From IMG/VR virus record IMGVR_UViG_3300042863_002861, positions 1-25,403 of that record: a stretch of 25,403 nt of DNA; one strand, written 5' to 3'. This stretch comes from a virus. The notes beneath the pieces were generated by a model. It searched no databases, had not been told where the DNA came from, and saw nothing but the letters and a program-made list of their open reading frames with translations. Below, piece by piece: positions 13,603 through 21,739 of the stretch; within the stretch, counting starts at the first letter, position 1, and each line of letters starts with the position of its first letter. Made by a program: the position numbers and the translations under genes.

Positions 13603-14741
13603 ACTCATCAATAAGAGAAAATCTAACTAATAAATTAGGTAGAAAAATAGATAGAAAAAAGGTAAATCTTTGTGATAAAATAATTTGTCATCATAAGTAC
13701 AATCTTGATTTAATTCAACAAGAATACTTAGAAGACAATAAGAATTGCAAAGAGAGCAACATATTGTCGCTTGCTCAAGACGTTTACAAGAATCCCAAAC
13801 TGATAGAGCAGACAGAAGAGTTTAAGAATGTAAGAAAATTTTTACAAAAATTATGGAGAGGAGGAGAATATGATAACTATACAGATGAGCAGTTAGATTT
13901 TTTGTTTGAGAATGCCGAATCTCTAAGTACAAAAGAGATAGCAAAAGCTTTATTTCCTGAAAAAGAATATATTGTATCAATAAGAACAATAACTTCTCTT
14001 TTAGATGCTGCTGGATTTAGGGAAGTAAAAGACGAGGACAAAATAGAAAGGACTAATACTAGATATAATTCTCCCAGAACAGATCTCCAAGTTATAAATC
14101 TGATAAATAGATCTGATCATTCAGCAAAATATGATACTGATAAAATTGATACGAGAAAGAAAGATTCTATAGCAGCTGTAAAGAAATTCTTGTCAGCCCC
14201 ACGTTTCGTAGAGATGATATCTATGATTACAAATGTAAAACACAGAGAAGTTTTTGAAACAGAGTTTGTTAAAGCTGTTTATAATAAACCAGATCTTAAT
14301 TCTGATGAAGTTAATTTATACATAGGCTTAGCATTAGAATATGTAACTCTTATTGAGATAAGACAGCAGATAACAATTTTAAATGATAGGTTAGCAGAAT
14401 CTATGTCAGATGATGAAGAAGGTCGTAAATTTACGATGTCTTTATCTGAAGCATTAAAAGATAAAACTGCTGCATATAATCATTGTCTAGAGAGAACTTT
14501 GAAAATGACCCGCTCATTGAGTGGAGATAGAATCAAGAAATTAGAAAAACAAGCTTTAGCTAATCAAAGCTTAGCGCAGTTTATCGAACTCGTTCAAGAT
14601 GAAAAAGAAAGAAGGAGAATGATATTAATAGCTAAAGCAGAAGAGTTTAAAGTTAAAGAAAAAATACAAGAACTTGAAAATTTCTCGGAGCTTTTTGTTG
14701 AAGTTTACGGGGTTGGAAAAGAGGAGGTATTTTCTCTCTAA
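13599..14741 (+). CDS. Putative small terminase subunit or packaging DNA-binding protein
   Basis: A 380-residue, charged protein. A helix-turn-helix-like stretch is at about residues 108-140 (SLSTKEIAKALFPEKEYIVSIRTITSLLDAAGF), followed by a long helical region (about 160-370) with no known enzymatic motif. It is translationally coupled to the sigma gene (4-base overlap) and the nuclease gene (1-base overlap), two genes before the large terminase. Small terminases usually sit there, bind DNA through an N-terminal HTH and oligomerise through helices. It is longer than a typical small terminase, so this is an inference; another DNA-binding packaging cofactor is possible. Confidence 0.45.
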   Translation: MNSSIRENLTNKLGRKIDRKKVNLCDKIICHHKYNLDLIQQEYLEDNKNCKESNILSLAQDVYKNPKLIEQTEEFKNVRKFLQKLWRGGEYDNYTDEQLDFLFENAESLSTKEIAKALFPEKEYIVSIRTITSLLDAAGFREVKDEDKIERTNTRYNSPRTDLQVINLINRSDHSAKYDTDKIDTRKKDSIAAVKKFLSAPRFVEMISMITNVKHREVFETEFVKAVYNKPDLNSDEVNLYIGLALEYVTLIEIRQQITILNDRLAESMSDDEEGRKFTMSLSEALKDKTAAYNHCLERTLKMTRSLSGDRIKKLEKQALANQSLAQFIELVQDEKERRRMILIAKAEEFKVKEKIQELENFSELFVEVYGVGKEEVFSL

Positions 14742-15658
14742 TGAAATGCTTGGAATGTTTAGATGATTTCTCTACTGAGAGAGGCTTGCATTTGCATGTT
14801 TCAAAAAAACATAAAATATCTTTACAAGATTATTATCATAAATTTTTTCCTAGATTCGATTTATTTTCAAATGAAAAAATAGAATTTAAAAATTTTGAAG
14901 AATATTTTATTACTGATTTTAATTCAAAGGAGAATTTTGCTAAATGGTGCTTCTCGGAAGATGCTATAGTAGTAAGAGAATATGTAAAAAAAGCTTTTAG
15001 AAAAAGATGTTCTAAAAAAGGAACTCTTTTTGTGCCATCTAATATAGAATTGAAAAGTTTATTTTTACCATCTTGGACAGGATTAGTAAAAATATTTGGA
15101 AGTAAAGAAACTGTTGTAAAAGAATTCTCGAAAGAAAATTTGAAATTGAAATATGATTATATTTCCGAACCTTTTTTCCATGATGATGAACCTAATATAC
15201 TTATAGATACAAGAGAACAAAATGCTCTACAATTTAAAGATTCTAAAAAAATGAAATTAAGTTGTGGTGACTATACTACAACTGGACCTTTATTCTCCGA
15301 TGTTTTTATCGAAAGAAAAAGTTTAGAAGATTTAGTCTCGACTCTCACTGCGGGAGCTCAAAGATTCGATAGAGAGATCAGTAGAGCGGAAGACTTCGGA
15401 CAGTACCTCGTTGTATTAGTAGAGAATAAAGTCAGCAATGCAATAAACTATAGCCCAGAAAATAGTTTTAGTAAGTATATAAATGGTAAATTTGTATTTT
15501 TTAAAATACGAGAAATCTGCTCTAAATATAAAAACATACAATTTTTATTTTCTGACTCAAGAGAAAACTCCCAAGCTCTGATGATAAAAATTTTTAAAAT
15601 GAAAGATAAGGTAAGAAATTACGATTTAGAATTTCTTAAAGATTTTAATTTGATATAA
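14741..15658 (+). CDS. C2H2 zinc-finger plus ERCC4-family nuclease
   Basis: A 305-residue protein. Residues 3-24 form a C2H2-type finger (Cys3, Cys6, His19, His24). Residues about 153-235 are an ERCC4/XPF-type nuclease core: Asp156 and the REQ motif (158-160), GDY (176-178) and the ERKSLEDLVS motif (Glu191-Arg192-Lys193, Asp197). This family cuts branched or flap DNA. It is directly upstream of the large terminase, only one base away from its ATG, so it may process branched replicating DNA before packaging. The 12-base gap from a GGAGGT stretch makes it doubtful that this acts as Shine-Dalgarno. The family assignment is firm; the packaging role is inferred from context. Confidence 0.8.
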   Translation: MKCLECLDDFSTERGLHLHVSKKHKISLQDYYHKFFPRFDLFSNEKIEFKNFEEYFITDFNSKENFAKWCFSEDAIVVREYVKKAFRKRCSKKGTLFVPSNIELKSLFLPSWTGLVKIFGSKETVVKEFSKENLKLKYDYISEPFFHDDEPNILIDTREQNALQFKDSKKMKLSCGDYTTTGPLFSDVFIERKSLEDLVSTLTAGAQRFDREISRAEDFGQYLVVLVENKVSNAINYSPENSFSKYINGKFVFFKIREICSKYKNIQFLFSDSRENSQALMIKIFKMKDKVRNYDLEFLKDFNLI

Positions 15659-15659
15659 T

Positions 15660-17537
15660 ATGTGGAATGAAGGAGCACATCCTGTTATACTCAGGAAATC
15701 TACAAATGATCAGCTGGCAGAAATTAAAGGTATACTTTCTGAATCTGAAGCTCAACAATGGTTTGCTAGATACTGTTTAGCTAATCCAGCTTTCATGGTT
15801 TACCTTCTGACCAGAGTTCAACTCGATCCTGTTCAGGATTTATTATTGAGATCGTTTATTTTAAAAGATTATTGTCTTCTTGTAGCTGGCCGTGGATTCT
15901 CTAAATCTTTCGTAATCTCTTTATTTTGTATAATTTACGCTTTAGGCAATCCCGGAGTTAAAATTGGTATAGCTTCAGGAACTTTCCGACAGTCAAAATC
16001 TATCATGAAGCAAATTGATACTTTCGCTTCTCATCCAAAGAACGGAACTTTCTTAAGATCTTGTATTACAAAACAACTTTCAAAATCTAGCGATGCTTGG
16101 TCAATGGAAATTGGGTATTCATCTATAACAGCTATTCCATTAGGTAAGGTTAGAGGTTACCGCTTCAATGTTCTAATTGTTGATGAATTATTAGTTGTCA
16201 GTAAAGAGATTATAGATTCTATTCTTAAACCGTTCTTGATGGTTCGCCAAGACGGTCCTCAGCATGAAGAGATTACAAATGCTCAAAAAGTTTTAGTGGA
16301 AAATGGAGTTTTAAAACCAGAGGAAGTTCAACAGTTTTCTTCAAATAACAAAATTATAGGTCTATCTTCCGCTAGTTATAAATTTGAATCTCTTTATAGA
16401 GATAACTATGTACCTTATGTTAAAACGATTTTAGATCCTAATGCTGAAAATGTAAACCATTGTGTTTTCAGAATGTCTTACAGAGCTGCACCTAAAGGAT
16501 TCATGGAAGAATCAGCTATCGAAGACATGAGAAGAACGATGTCTAAATCAATGTTCGATAGAGAACTTGAAGCTATATTCGGAGATGATACTGGAGGTTA
16601 CTTTTCAGCGAAAGCCATAGAAGAAGCCAGCGTTAAACTAGGGGAATATCCTATAGTAAAAATCGTAGGAGACGCAGATAAGAAATATATTTTATCAATA
16701 GATCCTAACTACAATAACTCTGAGACTTCAGATGATTTCGCAATGGCTATCCTTGAGTTGAACGAAGAAGATGAATCTGCAATACTCGTTCATGCTTATG
16801 CTCTTCCGAATAGCACAAACGAAAAAAGATGCTTATATCTTAAGTATATTTTAGAAAAATTTAATATTGTTTATGCGATTATAGACAATAGTGGTGGCCC
16901 AGCCTTTTTACAGATAGCAAAAGAATTTAAATTAATCCCAAGAGAGCTTCACCTTTTTGATCATGACTTTTTAAACTATAATTCTCAAGAAGGTATACTT
17001 TCTTCAAAAAGCAGTTATGATCCTAAAAATGGAAAGATAGTTCACTCTCAAGCTTTCGGTGTCGGAGGATGGTTAAGATTCTCAAATGAGAATTTACAAT
17101 GGATGATTGAGAAGAAAAAGATAAAATTTGCAGCTCCAGTATTCAATGATTGCGATTTTCAAAATGCTATAAAAGAAAATTTTCCGATAGAAGATTTACA
17201 TTACTCAAAAAATCAATCAATAAGTAAAGATGAAATAAGAGAAATCGCTAAAAATGTTCAAGAAGAAATGAAAGTGGATTTCCTCGAACACTTGGGCGAC
17301 ATGATCAACTTGACAAAAAGGGAGTGCTCGCTTATAGAGGTCTCGACCAGCGTTAATGGGAATCAACAATTTGACTTGCCAGCTACAATGAAAAGAGACA
17401 ATAATCCTCACAGAGCAAGAAGAGACTCTTATACAGTTTTGCTTCTTGGTAGCTGGGGTGTCAAATGTTATTTTGATATGCACAGAGAACAAGAAATAAA
17501 TACGTCTTTCGATTTCGTTCCGAGAATGTTTAGGTAA
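15660..17537 (+). CDS. terL: Terminase large subunit (packaging ATPase and nuclease)
   Basis: A 625-residue packaging motor. The ATPase domain has Walker A AGRGFSKS (76-83) and Walker B VLIVDE (171-176). The C-terminal RNase H-like nuclease has acidic residues in LSIDPNY (Asp348), AIIDNSGG (Asp409) and RRDSYT (Asp589). Length is normal for this protein. No intein or intron is visible; the frame is continuous. It starts one base after the nuclease stop codon (ATAATATG). It is followed by a 60-base gap with a hairpin and a promoter-like box before the portal gene. It would cut concatemeric DNA and drive it into proheads through the portal. Confidence 0.92.
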   Translation: MWNEGAHPVILRKSTNDQLAEIKGILSESEAQQWFARYCLANPAFMVYLLTRVQLDPVQDLLLRSFILKDYCLLVAGRGFSKSFVISLFCIIYALGNPGVKIGIASGTFRQSKSIMKQIDTFASHPKNGTFLRSCITKQLSKSSDAWSMEIGYSSITAIPLGKVRGYRFNVLIVDELLVVSKEIIDSILKPFLMVRQDGPQHEEITNAQKVLVENGVLKPEEVQQFSSNNKIIGLSSASYKFESLYRDNYVPYVKTILDPNAENVNHCVFRMSYRAAPKGFMEESAIEDMRRTMSKSMFDRELEAIFGDDTGGYFSAKAIEEASVKLGEYPIVKIVGDADKKYILSIDPNYNNSETSDDFAMAILELNEEDESAILVHAYALPNSTNEKRCLYLKYILEKFNIVYAIIDNSGGPAFLQIAKEFKLIPRELHLFDHDFLNYNSQEGILSSKSSYDPKNGKIVHSQAFGVGGWLRFSNENLQWMIEKKKIKFAAPVFNDCDFQNAIKENFPIEDLHYSKNQSISKDEIREIAKNVQEEMKVDFLEHLGDMINLTKRECSLIEVSTSVNGNQQFDLPATMKRDNNPHRARRDSYTVLLLGSWGVKCYFDMHREQEINTSFDFVPRMFR

Positions 17538-17542
17538 ATTTT

Positions 17543-17578
17543 AAGGTTAAAATTAATTTATAGAGGTTTTTTAACCTT
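17543..17578. terminator. Hairpin between terL and the portal gene
   Basis: A perfect 10-bp inverted repeat, AAGGTTAAAA (17543-17552) and TTTTAACCTT (17569-17578), with a 16-base loop. There is no following T tract on the plus strand. It may be a weak terminator or mRNA 3'-end stabiliser for terL; the portal box lies 4 bases beyond. Confidence 0.4.
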
Positions 17579-17582
17579 TAAA

Positions 17583-17591
17583 AGTGTATAA
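17583..17591 (+). promoter_or_regulatory. AGTGTATAA box, 6 bases from ATG 17598 (portal)
   Basis: Plus-strand AGTGTATAA, then CAGTAT and the ATG. It is identical to the minus-strand box at 3143, including the 6-base gap, although the genes are on opposite strands and far apart. It gives an independent promoter to the portal gene. Confidence 0.6.
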
Positions 17592-17597
17592 CAGTAT

Positions 17598-19427
17598 ATG
17601 GCGCGTAAACCTAAAGCCGACTCTGTAGTCGTAAATTCAGACCCTTTTACTCCGAAGTTTATTTCAGAATCTGCAAGAGATTTAAGAAATAGAGGAACGA
17701 ATAGTTTTCAAAATCCTCTATCTGGTTTGTCAGGGGAAATAGAAAATATTAATAAAGGGGTATCTCCTTTTTCTAGGGATAACACTGGAACCTTAAGCGC
17801 TCAACAGGCAATTGTGCTTTGTCAAAAAGCTTATTGGAATGTAGCTATCTTCAGAAATACGATAGATATTCAAACTGAATTTGCGAATTCTAAATTAAGT
17901 TTCAGAGGCAAGAATAAAAGATCTATAAAGTTCTTTAATGAATGGTACAAGAAAATAAATGGATGGTCTTTATCTGAAAGATTCTTCAGAGAGTGGTTTC
18001 GTTCTGGAAATGTTTTTATTTATAAGTTTTTGTACAACATAACAAATATTGAAGTAAATAAAATGTCTAGAGCAGAGGTTGCGAAAAAAATACCTTTGCG
18101 TTATACTATTTTAAATCCTGCGGATATGAGAGCTGAAGGCTCTGCTACGTTTGTTAATTTCAATTACTATAAGATGCTTAACTCCTACGAGTTAGCAAGA
18201 TTGAAAGTTCCAAAGACAGAAGATGAAAAAAGGTTTATGGATTCTCTACCCGTAAAAATTAGAGATGAAATTAAAAGAGGCCAACTCCCAGAGATACCTA
18301 TCGACACGGAATATTTAACAGCTGTATTCTGCGGTAAACAAGACTACGAAGCTTTATCGGTCCCAATGTACTACCCTGTACTTTTTGATATTGATTTAAA
18401 ATTAGAATTTAAGAAAATGGAGAAGGTTATAGCCAGAACAGCTGACTATATGATCCTTCTGATTACGGCAGGTGATAAAGATAGAGATGCGAATACTAAT
18501 TCTAGAATTTTATCTGCATTACAAGATCTTTTTGAAATGGAGAGTGTGGGTAGGGTATTAGTTTCTGACTATTCCACAAAAGCAGAATTCGTTCTACCAG
18601 ATTTAAATAAAATTTTAGGACCAGAGAAATATCAGGTTGTTAATCAAGATATTGCAAATGGTTTGATGAATATATTCTGGGGAGATGAGAAGTATGCGAA
18701 CTCGATGATAAAAATAAAAGTCTTTCTAGAGAGATTAAGCTCTGCTAGACAAGCCTTTTTAAATAATTTCTTGATTCCAGAAATGGAAATGATTGCTAAT
18801 GAATTAGGGTTCACAGAAATACCAGAGCCAGTTTTTGATGAGGTAGATCTCAAGGAAGAGATCGAGTATATGAAAGTCTACACAAGACTTGCTGAAATTG
18901 GAATGTTGACACCCGAAGAACTCTTTGATGCATTCGAGACTCACTCTCTTCCTCTCTCTGAAAACTCCGTAGAAGCTCAAAATAAATTTAAAGAACTCAA
19001 GGATAAAGGTCTTTACGAACCAATTATAGGCGGCCAGAAAAAAGAAGGGCTCGGACAGTCAGTTGGTAGACCAGCAGGAACGAAAGCTCCCCAAACAACT
19101 AAAAAAGTTTCTCCGATAGGAGCATCTAAATTTAGTTTACAAAAAATATCCGATAATATCAAACTTGTTAATGATCTATCTGAAGCTGTAGAGTCTAAAT
19201 ATAGAGAGATAAACAGTATAAAGAGACTTAGCTCTAAACAGAAAGATCTCTGTTGGAGCGTAACGGAGTCTATTATTTCTTCTAAAAATTCCAACGAGTG
19301 GCAGGAGAGTATCGCCACCTTTATAGAGAACCCTATCGTCAGCCCCGACGAGAAGACCCTTAATATCGCAGCAGAGCATAATATTTCTCTATTCTTAGCA
19401 GGTTTGTTAAAGCAGTCTGAAATTTAA
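17598..19427 (+). CDS. Portal protein
   Basis: A 609-residue protein following the large terminase, in the normal place of the portal. Its make-up fits: an N-terminal clip/wing region with SFQNPLSGLSGEIENINKG and WYKKINGWSLSERFFREWFRSGN, a stem/crown region (about 285-400), and a long Lys/Thr-rich region followed by helices at the C-terminus (about 470-609). It would form the dodecameric ring through which DNA is packaged. The C-terminal ~100 residues beyond the core (from GRPAGTKAPQTTKKV) look like an added extension of unknown role. No membrane segment. It has its own AGTGTATAA box. Confidence 0.85.
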   Translation: MARKPKADSVVVNSDPFTPKFISESARDLRNRGTNSFQNPLSGLSGEIENINKGVSPFSRDNTGTLSAQQAIVLCQKAYWNVAIFRNTIDIQTEFANSKLSFRGKNKRSIKFFNEWYKKINGWSLSERFFREWFRSGNVFIYKFLYNITNIEVNKMSRAEVAKKIPLRYTILNPADMRAEGSATFVNFNYYKMLNSYELARLKVPKTEDEKRFMDSLPVKIRDEIKRGQLPEIPIDTEYLTAVFCGKQDYEALSVPMYYPVLFDIDLKLEFKKMEKVIARTADYMILLITAGDKDRDANTNSRILSALQDLFEMESVGRVLVSDYSTKAEFVLPDLNKILGPEKYQVVNQDIANGLMNIFWGDEKYANSMIKIKVFLERLSSARQAFLNNFLIPEMEMIANELGFTEIPEPVFDEVDLKEEIEYMKVYTRLAEIGMLTPEELFDAFETHSLPLSENSVEAQNKFKELKDKGLYEPIIGGQKKEGLGQSVGRPAGTKAPQTTKKVSPIGASKFSLQKISDNIKLVNDLSEAVESKYREINSIKRLSSKQKDLCWSVTESIISSKNSNEWQESIATFIENPIVSPDEKTLNIAAEHNISLFLAGLLKQSEI

Positions 19428-19428
19428 A

Positions 19429-19450
19429 AAGATTTAAAAATAAAAATCTT
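19429..19450. repeat. Short hairpin after the portal gene
   Basis: Perfect 7-bp inverted repeat, AAGATTT (19429-19435) and AAATCTT (19444-19450), loop of 8 A/T bases. On the plus strand it is followed by CGAAAAAAA, not T, so it is not a standard terminator; function unknown. Confidence 0.3.
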
Positions 19451-19461
19451 CGAAAAAAATC

Positions 19462-19489
19462 TTGACTTTCAAAAAGTATACTGTACACT
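19462..19489 (+). promoter_or_regulatory. Sigma-70-type promoter with overlapping dyad
   Basis: TTGACT (19462-19467), 16-base spacer, TACACT (19484-19489). A near-perfect 15-base dyad (AGTATAC T GTACACT, 19475-19489, one mismatch) covers the -10, a possible operator. The downstream ATG is 19513. It lacks the AGTGTA box, so it is probably read by host sigma-70, as early genes would be. Confidence 0.5.
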
Positions 19490-19512
19490 GGTGGTGTCAG
19501 TATATTTTCATT

Positions 19513-19839
19513 ATGAATCAAGAAACAAACGAAACTATTGAAGAACAAATTGCAGAAGCCTATGAAACAGATGATTCTGTTTATATCGAAATGCTTGAAA
19601 AAGAATTATGCGATTCTATCAACCAAAATGTTCTTTTCCAAGAAACTATACATTCCTTTGTAGACCTTCTTGATTTTATCAAAACTAATTTTGGTGAAAC
19701 AGCCGACTTCCCTGTTAGAATTGATAGTGATTTTTATAGAGACCAATTTATTGGAATTCTTGCTAAAACCCAAGATCTTCTTGAAGAGGCAAAGGCCATT
19801 AAAGTAGATCCTCTCGAATTGATAGACCCTCTTTTCTAG
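19513..19839 (+). CDS. Acidic small protein, unknown function
   Basis: A 108-residue acidic protein beginning MNQETNETIEEQIAEAYE; no domain recognised. A longer reading using TTG at 19462 is unlikely because that TTG is the -35 hexamer. It sits behind a sigma-70-type promoter with a dyad that could be an operator, the first gene of the accessory block. The sequence is mostly helical with a hydrophobic stretch VDLLDFIKTNF and no membrane segment. Its stop lies within a perfect 20-base palindrome. Early regulator or host-takeover protein is possible but unproven. Confidence 0.65.
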   Translation: MNQETNETIEEQIAEAYETDDSVYIEMLEKELCDSINQNVLFQETIHSFVDLLDFIKTNFGETADFPVRIDSDFYRDQFIGILAKTQDLLEEAKAIKVDPLELIDPLF

Positions 19840-19850
19840 ATCTAGAAAAG
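19831..19850. repeat. Perfect 20-base palindrome at the 3' end of the acidic gene
   Basis: CTTTTCTAGA followed by its exact reverse complement, spanning the stop codon (TAG, 19837-19839) and the first bases of the gap before 19875. It could be a protein-binding operator for the next gene, or, as RNA, a hairpin with a short loop; no T tract follows. Confidence 0.6.
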
Positions 19851-19874
19851 TTATATATAAAACCTGATTAAAAA

Positions 19875-20216
19875 ATGAGCGAATCAGACCATAGTAAAAA
19901 ATCAAAGCGTTATGATTATTGGAGCGAAGTTGTAGAAACTTCAGTCAGTAAATACAAAACTTTGAATAAAGCTTGTGAAGCCGCAAATAAATCAGGTACA
20001 CTTGATCCGAATGGTCCATTATTTGAGGCCATTTGGTCAAGTTTTGTAAGCATGTTAAGTCTTATTGATCGTGACGGATGGATCTCATGGTATATTTTTG
20101 ACAATGAATGCGGCAAGGGAAAATTGAAGTCGTCTATCGGCAAAGGTAAATCATTTTTAAAAATAGATACAAATTTAAAATTAGTTAATTTATTAGTTGA
20201 GACCGAAAAAATATGA
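19875..20216 (+). CDS. Small phage protein, unknown function
   Basis: A 113-residue soluble protein, basic at the N-terminus (KKSKRYDYW), with a central aromatic/acidic motif LIDRDGWISWYIFDNECG and a Lys/Gly-rich loop. A phrase 'WISWYIFDNxCG' recurs in hypothetical phage proteins as I recall them; no function is known to me. It starts downstream of the palindrome and a T/A-rich stretch. Its stop overlaps the next gene by four bases. Confidence 0.6.
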   Translation: MSESDHSKKSKRYDYWSEVVETSVSKYKTLNKACEAANKSGTLDPNGPLFEAIWSSFVSMLSLIDRDGWISWYIFDNECGKGKLKSSIGKGKSFLKIDTNLKLVNLLVETEKI

Positions 20217-20506
20217 GTGGAGGATACTTTGAATATAATCAATATAAATTAGAGGTAATGGCAGAAGAAATTGAAAGCTTAATAGAAAATAATAACAAAG
20301 CTCATACAAATATATATGGAGAGATTAAAGAAGCTCGTTATTTAGATTCTGAAATTATAGAAAAATTCAAAGAAGCAGCTTATAATCTTCGACGAACAAG
20401 AGACATGGTCCAAAGAATCGACTGGCTTTTAAGCTCAGACGATAGCGAACAGTCTTTCAAAAAAGGATGGGAAAAAGAAATACCTATTTCTTGGGAATTA
20501 ATATGA
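20213..20506 (+). CDS. Conserved small protein (MSGGYFEY family), unknown function
   Basis: A 97-residue, acidic, helical protein with the start MSGGYFEYNQYKLE and a C-terminal RIDWLLSSDDSEQSF motif. Proteins with this beginning (MSGG.F.Y.QY) and end (QRIDWLLSGDD) are common hypothetical proteins in bacteria and phages as I recall. Their function is not known to me. It overlaps its two neighbours by four bases each (ATGA), so it belongs to the same operon. Confidence 0.65.
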   Translation: MSGGYFEYNQYKLEVMAEEIESLIENNNKAHTNIYGEIKEARYLDSEIIEKFKEAAYNLRRTRDMVQRIDWLLSSDDSEQSFKKGWEKEIPISWELI

Positions 20507-20676
20507 TTAAAATTAGTTTCAAAAAGCTTTGGAGAATATGGTCTAAAGCTCTTGGGGAAAAAGCCGGAAGTACAGATAGCGAAGCCGATAAGGTTGCAAT
20601 AGTAAGATCCTTAATTGTAGCTTGGTATTTAATTACCAATCTATTCATTATTCTGAATGTATTGAGGCACTGGTAA
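20503..20676 (+). CDS. Small membrane protein, unknown function
   Basis: A 57-residue protein starting MIKISFKKLWRIWSKALGEKAGSTDSEADKVAIVRS, with one C-terminal membrane segment (about residues 31-52, rich in Leu/Ile/Val/Trp) ending RHW. A longer start at 20467 is disfavoured because the ATG at 20503 overlaps the upstream stop as ATGA. The GEKAG.TD.EAD..A..R pattern resembles, from memory, small membrane proteins of cyanophage-like phages. Function unknown; it could act in the envelope during infection. Confidence 0.6.
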   Translation: MIKISFKKLWRIWSKALGEKAGSTDSEADKVAIVRSLIVAWYLITNLFIILNVLRHW

Positions 20677-20686
20677 AAAAATAAAA

Positions 20687-21739
20687 ATGAAAATGTCTAA
20701 TGTATCTTTATGTGGTTTCTATGGTTTCAATAACTATGGCGACACTTTAATGCTTGATTGCCTTAGTTCTTTTTTAAGGTCCTCTGGGTTAAGCGTCAGC
20801 GTTTTTTCTGATAGGAAAAGTGACGAATCTTTTTGTTATAAAAAAGTTGGTCCTAACAAATCAGACATCATAGCTTTGGGTGGTGGAGGAATTATTACAC
20901 AAAATTTTTGGTATATAAAAGAGGGTTTGTACAAGTATCTAAGGGATGATCAAAAGCTGATTTTACTAAATGTAAATCTCACTTCAGAATCAGTTCCTGT
21001 ACTAGCTCTCCTCAAGGATAAAATCTCTCTTGCTGTTGTGAGGGATCGTTTTTCTTATGACCTTGCTTTAAAATTTTTAATGGATGAAAGCAAAGTAATT
21101 CTGGCTTCTGATATATCTTACATTTATAATGTAAAAAAGATAAACGAAGGATATACAGATTCTCTTTCTGATAAAAAAGAAAAAAAAGTTTCTGTTTGTT
21201 TAAATAGTTATATTTTTAAAGATTACTTTTCCAATGATTCTAGACAAAGAATTTACGCTGAAAAAGCTATAATAGAAATTTCTGAATTCCTAAAATGGAT
21301 GAAAACATTTAACCATAAGGTTCAACTTGTTCCATCTCAAGTAGATACAGAAGTAAATGATAACACTATCCATGGCATTCTAAATGGCTATATTGGCGGA
21401 GCAAATAAGTGGATCTACACAAACGAGCATATTGAGCATAATCTAAAAAATTCTTCTCTGATTATTTCCGCTAGATACCATACTACTTTATTTGCTATCA
21501 AAAATTCTTTACCATTTATTGATATAACTCATCATTCTAAGAATTCTAATTTACTTAAAGACTTAGGCTTACAAGAATTTTCAATCAATTACTGGAAAAT
21601 TGGTTTAGAAGACTTAAAGAAAAAAGCTTTTGAAGCTCAGAATTCAGATCTAATATCGGAAATAAGTTCTTCTTACGGTGTATCCTCTAGAGAGGATTGG
21701 AGCAAAGTCCTCGAAAAAATACGCACCTTAATTCAATGA
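20687..21739 (+). CDS. Polysaccharide pyruvyltransferase family protein
   Basis: A 350-residue enzyme of the PS_pyruv_trans (PF04230) type, which adds ketal-linked pyruvate to sugars of exopolysaccharides or cell-wall polymers. Evidence is GFYGFNNYGDTLML (10-23), DIIALGGGGII (60-70), VVRDRFSYDLA (118-127), and SLIISARYHTTLFAIKNSLPFI near 257-278, all at the expected places. It lies in an operon with a glycosyltransferase and a 45-residue protein. A role in modifying host surface sugars, perhaps to hide a receptor or block superinfection, is an inference. The second methionine (residue 3) is also a possible start. Confidence 0.8.
   Translation: MKMSNVSLCGFYGFNNYGDTLMLDCLSSFLRSSGLSVSVFSDRKSDESFCYKKVGPNKSDIIALGGGGIITQNFWYIKEGLYKYLRDDQKLILLNVNLTSESVPVLALLKDKISLAVVRDRFSYDLALKFLMDESKVILASDISYIYNVKKINEGYTDSLSDKKEKKVSVCLNSYIFKDYFSNDSRQRIYAEKAIIEISEFLKWMKTFNHKVQLVPSQVDTEVNDNTIHGILNGYIGGANKWIYTNEHIEHNLKNSSLIISARYHTTLFAIKNSLPFIDITHHSKNSNLLKDLGLQEFSINYWKIGLEDLKKKAFEAQNSDLISEISSSYGVSSREDWSKVLEKIRTLIQ

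Noticed and set aside
14721-14728. GAGGAGGT as Shine-Dalgarno for the nuclease gene
   Set aside because: It is 12 bases from the ATG, too far for a standard signal, and encodes part of the upstream gene; at best weak.
15660-17537. Intein or intron within terL
   Set aside because: All ATPase and nuclease motifs occur in one continuous frame at normal spacing.
19462-19512. N-terminal extension of the acidic gene from TTG
   Set aside because: The TTG coincides with the -35 hexamer and the extension is not plausible; the ATG at 19513 is preferred.
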